DNA of 64,000 nucleotides, taken from NCBI GenBank assembly GCA_000174895.1, contig ACOK01000001.1, positions 62,001-126,000 of the forward strand, written 5' to 3'. The position numbers and the translations under genes were made by a program. Under the pieces are notes generated by a model. The model saw nothing but the letters and a program-made list of their open reading frames with translations, did not search any database and was not told where the DNA came from. This stretch comes from Ruminococcus flavefaciens FD-1 (GTDB taxonomy: Bacteria > Bacillota > Clostridia > Oscillospirales > Ruminococcaceae). Shown here one piece after another: positions 9,172 to 15,980 of the stretch (position 1 is the stretch's first letter; the number at the start of each line of letters is the position of its first letter).

Positions 9172-10083
9172 TTAATGCCGCCATTTGGAATCCTTGTCGG
9201 AAACATGGTCGCAGATGACTGCAAGTGCGATAACAATATCCTGCACGTCCTCGTCCTTGATGCTGATGCGGTAGCAGTCCGACCAGTGAGCCTTGTCCTG
9301 ATCGACGTGAGCAACTGTTCTGCCGCCGATCTTAATATCATAGTCAATGCCCATCATGTCGCCTGCGATACGCAGTTCAGCACCGTTTACGGTTCCGCTG
9401 ACTTCGGGATTTATGATACGGAATTTCTTTTTCAGCTCGGCAACGGTCTCGCCGTTTCTGACAAGGACATATTCGTCCATTATCTTAGCAATTTTACGTT
9501 TCAGTTTCAGGACCTCTATGCCATCCTGCTGAATGGTGAAGCTGTGGCTGGTAATATCCCCCTCCACATGGAACACCACATTTTTCTCCTGATCGAACAC
9601 ATCAAATCTCGGTTTGAGTGAGAACAGCTTTTGCTCCATATACAGCGAGATCGGTTCGCCCGTTGCAGTATTGGCAGGCATTGCCTGATCTGTTATCGTA
9701 ACAAATTCGCCGTTTTCCAGTTTTTTGATGACCTCCAGAAGCTCGTCTACGGCTCTGTCTGCATAGGAGCTTTCCTCGTCCTTGCTGCCCATTACCAGTT
9801 CAGACTCCATTTCCATTGCCGTTCCCACGCTGTTAGTACCGTCAGTACCGATCTTGCCCATGATGATCTTGTCCTTATGTACCCGAACGAAAATGTCATA
9901 GTACGGTGTGGCGTTCTTGTACATGACCGACTGCGTACCGAAAATATCGCCCATGATCGGTGTACCGAAGCTGACCTTGATAGCTGACAGTTTCTCAAAA
10001 AGCTGTTCATTTGTAAAGTTCTGCACGTTCTTCACGCTGCCGAATCCCATATTTCCTCCGCCGGAAAAATCAAAAAAACCCAT
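9172..10083 (-). CDS. LURP-one-related (Tubby-like/YxjI-type) domain protein with extra N-terminal domain
   Basis: 303-residue protein. The C-terminal half (from about residue 148, MEQKLFSLKPRFDVF) is a LURP-one-related beta-barrel domain: alternating strands, the DxYxxxI-type segment (DCYRISI) and a hydrophobic C-terminal helix (IVIALAVICDHVSD). The N-terminal 145 residues form a domain I do not recognise, with a Gly-rich start. The start at 10083 has GAAAGGAG upstream. The neighbour at 10095 is a shorter paralogue with the same ending (ALAVICDHVSDK), so the pair arose by duplication. LOR domains bind or sense phospholipids in some cases; function here is unknown. Confidence 0.7.
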   Translation of the reverse strand: MGFFDFSGGGNMGFGSVKNVQNFTNEQLFEKLSAIKVSFGTPIMGDIFGTQSVMYKNATPYYDIFVRVHKDKIIMGKIGTDGTNSVGTAMEMESELVMGSKDEESSYADRAVDELLEVIKKLENGEFVTITDQAMPANTATGEPISLYMEQKLFSLKPRFDVFDQEKNVVFHVEGDITSHSFTIQQDGIEVLKLKRKIAKIMDEYVLVRNGETVAELKKKFRIINPEVSGTVNGAELRIAGDMMGIDYDIKIGGRTVAHVDQDKAHWSDCYRISIKDEDVQDIVIALAVICDHVSDKDSKWRH

Positions 10084-10094
10084 AAATACTCCTT

Positions 10095-10598
10095 TCAATC
10101 GCTGTACCTTGTACTGTCTGCCTTGTCGGAAACGTGGTCGCATATCACTGCAAGTGCCACAGCGATTTCCTCTGATGTGCTGTCAAAAATCATTATCTCA
10201 TAGCGGTCGTGGAAGCTTGCATTTTCCTGTTCGATACGGCACAGCTTATGACCGTCCACCAGAATGTCAAAGTTATATGACTCATAAGCTACACGTATCT
10301 CAAGGCTTTTGTCATAAACATTTCCCGATAAACTGCGGAAAAGTCCCTTTTTGATATGTGCGATCTCCTGACCGTCCTTTTCTATGGTGTATTCTGCAAA
10401 CAGCTTTGCGACCTTCCTGTGAAGCACAAGCACTTCATTTTCGCCCTGACGCACCGAAAAGCGGTGTCTCGTCACATCGCCCTCGATGGTATAGACCGCA
10501 TTCATGCCGTCACGGTACACCTGATACTGCGGTCTCACAGCGAATAGAGACTGTTTCATATACATCATATATGGCTTGTTTTTCTTTGTTTTTTCCAT
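10095..10598 (-). CDS. LURP-one-related domain protein
   Basis: 167-residue single-domain paralogue of the next gene downstream. Both share the MKQSLF/MEQKLF start of the barrel, an EGDVTRHRF/EGDITSHSF strand, a RKVAK/RKIAK segment and the AVALAVICDHVSDK C-terminal helix. AAGGAG precedes the ATG, and a TTGATT/TATAAT promoter lies at 10631-10658, so the two genes (11 bases apart) form an operon. The family match is by pattern, not by search. Function unknown. Confidence 0.7.
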   Translation of the reverse strand: MEKTKKNKPYMMYMKQSLFAVRPQYQVYRDGMNAVYTIEGDVTRHRFSVRQGENEVLVLHRKVAKLFAEYTIEKDGQEIAHIKKGLFRSLSGNVYDKSLEIRVAYESYNFDILVDGHKLCRIEQENASFHDRYEIMIFDSTSEEIAVALAVICDHVSDKADSTRYSD

Positions 10599-10630
10599 TT
10601 GTTATGCTCCTTAATCTGAGGGGTATCTTT

Positions 10631-10658
10631 ATTATACCATAACAAATAATAAAATCAA
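10631..10658 (-). promoter_or_regulatory. Promoter of the LURP-one-related operon
   Basis: TTGATT, 16-base spacer and TATAAT on the minus strand, 32 bases upstream of the start at 10598. The 10659-10816 stretch holds no recognisable gene. Confidence 0.7.
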
Positions 10659-10816
10659 GTCAAATTATCGATCATTCACGAAAATCCTGCTGATTTTACT
10701 GCTATGATATATCGTTCTGATTCCATCTTTTTTTGATACCGGCAGACTGCTTTGAATATGTGGTTGACTTTTAGTTTCCTTTTTTGTATAATGACTATAT
10801 ACGATATTTCAGTGTC

Positions 10817-12346
10817 TCATTTACTCAGCGGAAGTGTAAATGTGAATTCCGTTCCTTTGCCGAGTTCGCTTTCAGCCCATATCTTTCCTCCATGAGATTC
10901 GATTATGAATTTGCATATGAATAATCCGAGACCTGTGCCTGTTTCGGAATGTTTGCCTTTGTAGTAGCGTTCCCAGATATGCGGCATATCTTCCGGAGAA
11001 ATGCCGCTGCCTGTATCCTTTACAGTTACCTTGATGAAGCCTTCATCTGCTTCTGCCTTTATAAGGATAGTGCCGTTATATGTGTGCTTCAGTGCATTTG
11101 AGATAAGGTTTACGAATACTCGTTTTAATCTTGACGGATCGGCTTCTACGCTCGGAAGTTCAAGAGGGATACGCAGCGCAAGGCGGTTGTTGTTCTTGTT
11201 GAGAACTGAAAAATATGTTTCAACAGTCTCACGTACAAGCCCGTCTAAATCGCAGGAGGAAAGTTCAAGCACCATTCGGCCTTCTTCGATACGGGTAGCA
11301 TCAAGTATCTGTGTTACCATAAGCGCCATTCTGTTAGCTTCGGAGGATATCCTTTTCAGCTTTTCCTGTACAGATCTCTTTTCGCCGCCGTTCAACAGCT
11401 CTATTTCCGCATTCTGTGCATAACCTGACATTGCGGAAAGAGGTGTTTTCAGTTCATGGGAAGCATCTGATAAAAAAGCAGTTTTCATCTCGTTTACCCT
11501 GACAAGCATATCATGTTCGGAAACAACAGGGTCGGACAACTTTTTGGAAAGTACGGCTGAAACGATGATAAAAACGATGAATATGCTGAAAAGAGAGGCT
11601 ATCATTATGTATATGTACTTTCTGAACAGTGAATCCATATTATCAATAAGTGTGGATGCTTCTTCACTTGCAAGAGTTTTTATCGGGGTAACGGATGAGT
11701 TAGCTTCACATTTTAAGATGCCCACACATAGTTCTGTATCAGTGAAGTTTATCATGTTATCCCATGCGATCATGTAGCCTTTTCCTTCTTTCAGGAAGTC
11801 ACCCGAAGCGTTCTCTCTGCATTTGTTCATGTAGCTAAGATATGTGGTGAAATCGCCGTAAAATGCGGTATCTGCATTTATCTTTGTATCGAATGCCGCA
11901 ATTGCTTCGGAAATATATTTTTCACCGTCACTTCCGTTTTCTGCCATGAAACCGCTTATCCCGTCGTCTGTCAGAATGAAAAAAATACAGGATTCAAAGA
12001 AATCGTAGTTGAAATATGCGGCAGCTTTCTGATTCACATAGCTGATGAATTCATTATGCTGTGACGGAAAATAACCGTATGCCCGCATTTCAAGGCTTGT
12101 CTCATTGCAGAAACTGCGCAGAACATTTTGTATGGCACTGAGATCGTGCTGATATACGGAATCTGAAATAACGGAAACTGTATCGTCTGCGAGTTCGTTT
12201 GAATGATGTATGACGGTTTTCGCTGTCTGTTTATATGTTATATTGAATATTGCGGTACATAAAATGAAAACTGTCAGCAGACAGGTTATAAGTGCGATAA
12301 GAAGCTTTCTCCGAAGTGAACGGCTTTTGGATATTTCTTTTTCCAT
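10817..12346 (-). CDS. Two-component sensor histidine kinase
   Basis: 509-residue membrane kinase. A first membrane segment (about 15-37), an extracytoplasmic sensor region of about 205 residues with no recognised fold, a second membrane segment (244-267), then the dimerisation/phosphoacceptor box FLSDASHELKTPLS with His297, and the HATPase domain with N box (NLISNALKH), G1 (DTGSGI) and G2 (GTGLGL). No HAMP domain is evident. Its cognate partner is almost certainly the divergently transcribed OmpR-type regulator at 12467; divergence instead of an operon is less usual. GGGAAAT serves as ribosome binding site. Confidence 0.9.
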   Translation of the reverse strand: MEKEISKSRSLRRKLLIALITCLLTVFILCTAIFNITYKQTAKTVIHHSNELADDTVSVISDSVYQHDLSAIQNVLRSFCNETSLEMRAYGYFPSQHNEFISYVNQKAAAYFNYDFFESCIFFILTDDGISGFMAENGSDGEKYISEAIAAFDTKINADTAFYGDFTTYLSYMNKCRENASGDFLKEGKGYMIAWDNMINFTDTELCVGILKCEANSSVTPIKTLASEEASTLIDNMDSLFRKYIYIMIASLFSIFIVFIIVSAVLSKKLSDPVVSEHDMLVRVNEMKTAFLSDASHELKTPLSAMSGYAQNAEIELLNGGEKRSVQEKLKRISSEANRMALMVTQILDATRIEEGRMVLELSSCDLDGLVRETVETYFSVLNKNNNRLALRIPLELPSVEADPSRLKRVFVNLISNALKHTYNGTILIKAEADEGFIKVTVKDTGSGISPEDMPHIWERYYKGKHSETGTGLGLFICKFIIESHGGKIWAESELGKGTEFTFTLPLSK

Positions 12347-12383
12347 TTATTTCCCTTCTTTCTGCAATGAAATTTTAATAAAT

Positions 12384-12409
12384 TATAATGAATGTTTATA
12401 TTCATTATA
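12384..12409. promoter_or_regulatory. Palindrome with divergent -10 boxes between kinase and regulator genes
   Basis: TATAATGAAT and ATTCATTATA form a perfect 10-bp inverted repeat with a 6-base centre. Each arm contains a TATAAT-like box on one strand, so it may be both operator and core of the two divergent promoters. Confidence 0.5.
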
Positions 12410-12433
12410 CCATATTCAGCGCAGATTTCAATA

Positions 12434-12451
12434 ACAATTACATTTTTGTAA
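12434..12451. promoter_or_regulatory. Operator-like palindrome upstream of the response regulator
   Basis: Contains ATTACATTTTTGTAAT, 15 of 16 bases identical to the centre of the palindrome at 14874-14899. It lies 16 bases before the regulator start. A binding site for the neighbouring regulator is a reasonable inference. Confidence 0.5.
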
Positions 12452-12466
12452 TTTAAGAGGTGTATT

Positions 12467-13153
12467 ATGCCACATATATTATTAGTTGAAGATGATTCGG
12501 ATATCATGCGAATCAACAGGTCATTCCTTGAAAACGAAGGATATACCGTGCATTGTGCGGATTCGGTACAGTCAGCTGCATTCAAGCTTGAAGAATGCGT
12601 TCCCGATCTTGTAATTCTTGATGTCATGCTTCCCGACGGTGATGGTATGGAATTCTGTAAGCTGCTCCGCACCAAAACACAGGCCCCCGTTATTTTCCTT
12701 ACTGCCCGTGATGAGAATGACAGCGTTATAATGGGATTCAGAAGCGGCGGTGATGATTATATAACAAAACCCTATGACCTTAATGTATTAAAGGCACGTA
12801 TTGAGGCGCAGCTGCGGCGTAATACCAATCAGCAGGTTCAGCATCCGAAAATTGAACTGCCGTATCTCACAGTTGACCTTTTTTCGGGGACCGTCACACT
12901 TGACGGCAATGAGTGCTCACTTCCTCAGCGTGAGCTCCAGATACTCTATTTGCTGGCATCTCATATAGGTTCACGTATCAGTTATCATGACATATACAAA
13001 AATATTTACGGCTGCGATGTTGAGGACAGCAAAAATACCATAAGAGTTAATATATCACGGCTCAAGAAACATCTTTCCCTGGACGATATGAGTACATATG
13101 AGATAGCCTCGACTTCCGAAGGCGAGTATGTTCTGCGGCGTGTAATATTCTGA
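12467..13153 (+). CDS. OmpR/PhoB-family response regulator
   Basis: 228-residue DNA-binding regulator. The receiver domain has the acidic pair Glu8-Asp9-Asp10, phosphoacceptor Asp52 (VILDVMLPDGDG), the conserved Thr (FLTAR) and Lys (YITKPYD). The C-terminal winged helix (about 130-228) has the recognition segment with KNTIRVNISRLKKHL. It is the partner of the divergent kinase. AGAGGTG precedes the ATG. Likely targets are its own promoter and the secreted-protein genes downstream, because a near-identical palindrome is found at both places. Confidence 0.93.
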   Translation: MPHILLVEDDSDIMRINRSFLENEGYTVHCADSVQSAAFKLEECVPDLVILDVMLPDGDGMEFCKLLRTKTQAPVIFLTARDENDSVIMGFRSGGDDYITKPYDLNVLKARIEAQLRRNTNQQVQHPKIELPYLTVDLFSGTVTLDGNECSLPQRELQILYLLASHIGSRISYHDIYKNIYGCDVEDSKNTIRVNISRLKKHLSLDDMSTYEIASTSEGEYVLRRVIF

Positions 13154-13172
13154 ATCCATAGGTGGGAGCGTC

Positions 13173-14870
13173 ATGAAAAAAATAATTATCTGCATTGCTT
13201 TTTCTCTGGCAATGGCTGCTATGACATCATGCGGAAAAATCGATAAAGAACCGATTCCTGACAGAACTATCCCAAAATTGGTAACAACATTGAAAACGAC
13301 AGCTGTGACCTCATCTGATGAACATATATTGACAACTACCGTGACGGCAGACACCATCAAAATAAAGAAACTATCTTCTTCTGAGGATGACGAAACAAAT
13401 GAAGGAACTGTCTCAAAGCCTGTTCAGATCATCTCTGCAAACGGCGATTCAGCAAACACAAGCGGCAGCACCTCTGCTGTAAACAGCGGTAACGCAGAAG
13501 AAAGTACTGCTGTTGTCACGACTGTATTTGAAAGTTCGGTCAGAGTGACAACAACAGCCGAAGTACATGACAGCTACCCCGAATTCAGTGAAATAGAAGG
13601 CAAATGGGTATATCAGAAGCGTATTTCCGAGCATCAGTATGTCAGTGACGGCTATATGGTAATAGATAAAGACGGTTCATTTGAATTAAGTACAGGCGAT
13701 GGCAGCAGAAAGTATGGAACGATAAAAAGAGGAAAGAATAATTATTTTGATGGTACGGAGTATCAGACCTATGTTTTCCAGGAAAAAAACGGTACGCTGC
13801 TTGCAGAGTATCATTTTGCTGATGACGCAGACGATATCCTGCTTGTCGGAGAAAATGAAGCCGCTCGTCTTATAAGAGAAGATGATATTGCAGACAACGC
13901 TGATTTTGATTCACTTGCAGGTGAATGGGAATATCAGGAACGTGACCGTTCAAGCGGAGAATATACAACACTTGGCAGTCTTGTGATCGAGGAAGTGGGG
14001 AATTATACTTATTCTCCCTATGCTGCCCCTGATGAGAGAAGCGGAAGAATTATTTTAAGATCCGAAAAATACTCCGATGGCAGAGAAAAGTATTATTATG
14101 CTTTCTGTGAAGATGGCGATCGTGGCAATATATGGACATCCTGCTTCTGTGAACAGTCGGATGATAATGTATACTATACAGGAAACGTCGGAGAGTCACG
14201 TATAGTTCGTGTTTCTGAATATGAATCATGCTATGATATCGGTATTATTGCTTACCACTGGGAGTATCAGGAAGTAAGACACGAAAACAACATTTCTCAT
14301 GAATATGTAACTATCGGATACCTTGACATCGAAGCTGACGGACATTATACATATTCTTCACTTGACGGCAGTGAAAACAGATACGGTATAGTAAGACAGG
14401 AATACAATAACGAGGGCTATCCCATATTTGCGTTCTATGATTACGGTCAGTATCTCTGGTCTTTCTGTTACTGCGAACAGCAGGACTACGACAAGATCTA
14501 TATGGATGATAATGTGAATCTGCGTATAAGATGTTCTGAAAGAAAAAAATCACCGGGTGAATGTTTTGTAGGCTTATGGGAAAACGAAAAAACAAGTATC
14601 AGGGTATCAAAGTACAATGATCTCTTTGTCGTCGTTATATCAGAGAATAAGGATAATATAGTATGGCACTATAACTGCGGATACGACGAAAAAGAAAATA
14701 TGCTTGTATGCCTGGGAGAAGGAAAAAAAGAGTGTGATATTACTTATCCATATGAACTGCTGGAAGATAATTGTTCAGCGAAATTTTATTTTGACGGCGA
14801 AGATCTCATATGGGAAGATATCACTCACAATGAAATGAAACAGTGTTATCCGGCGGAATCATTCGGTTGA
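13173..14870 (+). CDS. Lipoprotein with repeated LAGxW-type domains
   Basis: 565-residue predicted lipoprotein: signal peptide ending in the lipobox MTSC (Cys about residue 20), a 100-residue low-complexity Ser/Thr linker, then three related domains of about 105 residues and a fourth shorter one. Each domain starts with an (L/I)xGxW or HWEYQ motif (IEGKWVYQ, LAGEWEYQ, IAYHWEYQ, FVGLWEN), followed by a YVTIGYLDI-like strand and a YTYS or FELS segment. The pattern suggests a small beta-barrel resembling lipocalin-like domains. It starts 19 bases after the response regulator, so it is probably co-transcribed with it. The same domain occurs in the next two genes. No enzymatic motif is visible; a surface or sensing role is speculative. 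Confidence 0.75.
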   Translation: MKKIIICIAFSLAMAAMTSCGKIDKEPIPDRTIPKLVTTLKTTAVTSSDEHILTTTVTADTIKIKKLSSSEDDETNEGTVSKPVQIISANGDSANTSGSTSAVNSGNAEESTAVVTTVFESSVRVTTTAEVHDSYPEFSEIEGKWVYQKRISEHQYVSDGYMVIDKDGSFELSTGDGSRKYGTIKRGKNNYFDGTEYQTYVFQEKNGTLLAEYHFADDADDILLVGENEAARLIREDDIADNADFDSLAGEWEYQERDRSSGEYTTLGSLVIEEVGNYTYSPYAAPDERSGRIILRSEKYSDGREKYYYAFCEDGDRGNIWTSCFCEQSDDNVYYTGNVGESRIVRVSEYESCYDIGIIAYHWEYQEVRHENNISHEYVTIGYLDIEADGHYTYSSLDGSENRYGIVRQEYNNEGYPIFAFYDYGQYLWSFCYCEQQDYDKIYMDDNVNLRIRCSERKKSPGECFVGLWENEKTSIRVSKYNDLFVVVISENKDNIVWHYNCGYDEKENMLVCLGEGKKECDITYPYELLEDNCSAKFYFDGEDLIWEDITHNEMKQCYPAESFG

Positions 14871-14873
14871 TAC

Positions 14874-14927
14874 GTATAATTACAATTTTGTAATTATACA
14901 ACATAACCTTTGCTGATGTGTTATAAT
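14874..14927 (+). promoter_or_regulatory. Perfect 26-bp palindrome plus -10 box
   Basis: GTATAATTACAA and TTGTAATTATAC are perfect inverted copies around TT (14874-14899). A TATAAT follows at 14922-14927 at a distance typical for an activator site over the -35 region. Its centre matches the site at 12434-12451. The next gene starts only at 15256 because a repeat element (14985-15237) lies between. Confidence 0.55.
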
Positions 14928-14984
14928 AGTGATGTCAGCAGAGGTTATTCTTTTATTCCGATATATGAGAAAATCTCAAAAACC

Positions 14985-15237
14985 TTAAGGCAACACCGCA
15001 CAAAACTTGTGCTGAATATGTCCGCAGATTCAGAACCTGTCCACATAGGGTGAATGTACGGATTATCAGGCATAATTTTGTCGGTGACAAGGCAAAAATC
15101 CGCCGACGGGCTGTCGCCCTTCAAGGATTTTTAACGCAGTCACCGGCAAAATTTGACGAAAAGACGTGCATGAATCCCTATGTGGACAGGTTCTCAGTGC
15201 AAAGCCGTCAGGCGGGCTTTGTGCGGTGTTGCCTTAA
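14985..15237. mobile_element. MITE-like element, long form, with a second element nested inside
   Basis: Inverted ends GGCAACACCGCACAAA and TTTGTGCGGTGTTGCC, flanked on both sides by TTAA (14985-14988 and 15234-15237). The same element in reverse orientation and without its central 160 bases occurs at 52016-52096. It has no coding capacity; the open frame across it is not a gene. It lies between a putative promoter and the lipoprotein gene at 15256, where it becomes part of the 5' leader. Confidence 0.8.
15033..15193. mobile_element. Inner element nested in the MITE
   Basis: Bounded by an 18-bp perfect inverted repeat (GAACCTGTCCACATAGGG and its complement) and by TCAG on each side (15030-15033, 15194-15197). 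The short form at 52 kb has a single uninterrupted TTCAG at this point, so this segment is best read as an insertion with a 4-bp target duplication. Its interior also folds: AATTTTGTCGGTGAC with GTCACCGGCAAAATT, and AAAAATCC with GGATTTTT. Confidence 0.65.
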
Positions 15238-15255
15238 ATTCAAAGGAGAATGATC

Positions 15256-15933
15256 ATGAAAAAGAAGATAATAATGATAGCTATGATAAGTTTACTTACA
15301 GCATCAGTTTCAGGCTGTTCGGCAGATATGAACGCTGCTGATCAGCAGAACGGTAATTATTCAGCAGCTGTAACGAGCACTGCTGTTGAAACAACATCAG
15401 CACAGACAAATACGTCAGCTGAATCATCAGAGTCAGTTCAGGACAGTACAGCAGCTCCGACTGAAAATACAGATACTGCTGCAAATACTCAGCAAAACGA
15501 AAATACAGCAGAGGTAAGCAGCGATGCTCAGCAGGATACAAATATCGATCAGCCGGATGACGACATTGAAACAATCGAAGCTCAGGCAAATCAGTACGGC
15601 TTCTATCCTGTTGCTGACCCACCGGCAACTTCAATAAGCGTTGCATCTTTAGCAGGCACATGGAAAGCCGACGAGGATATCCCGTCAACGCTTGAAATAT
15701 GGAGCGGTTCTGATATTTACAGCGGCAGTTTCACATGGACAGGCAGTGACGGTTATGAGATCAGCGGAAGTATCCGTCTTGAATATCTTATCGACCATGA
15801 TGTTAAGCAGTTTTTCTATACTTTCTATGATAACAGCGGAGCATTATGGAATGCATTCGGAGCTTCGGGAGAAGTTCCGCTCAATGATATTTATGCAGGC
15901 CAGTCAGGCTTGCCTCATTTCATACGCAATTGA
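15256..15933 (+). CDS. Small LAGxW-domain lipoprotein
   Basis: 225-residue predicted lipoprotein. Signal peptide with lipobox SVSGC, a long Ser/Thr/Gln/Asn-rich linker of about 100 residues, and a single C-terminal domain beginning SLAGTWKADEDIP that matches the domains of the gene at 13173 (GTW start, a GSFTW strand, YEISGSIRLEY). The ATG at 15256 has AAAGGAG at good spacing; the ATG at 15250 overlaps that site. Role unknown; grouped with neighbours by the shared domain. Confidence 0.7.
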   Translation: MKKKIIMIAMISLLTASVSGCSADMNAADQQNGNYSAAVTSTAVETTSAQTNTSAESSESVQDSTAAPTENTDTAANTQQNENTAEVSSDAQQDTNIDQPDDDIETIEAQANQYGFYPVADPPATSISVASLAGTWKADEDIPSTLEIWSGSDIYSGSFTWTGSDGYEISGSIRLEYLIDHDVKQFFYTFYDNSGALWNAFGASGEVPLNDIYAGQSGLPHFIRN

Positions 15934-15980
15934 TATAATACAAAGGAAATTATTGTCAGATATAAATAGGAGGTCTTATT

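Noticed and set aside
15050..15253. 67-residue frame ending VQSRQAGFVRCC and a similar one at 51894-52076
   Set aside because: Both are produced by the shared repeat element and not by a gene; the common peptide is a by-product of the repeat's inverted ends.
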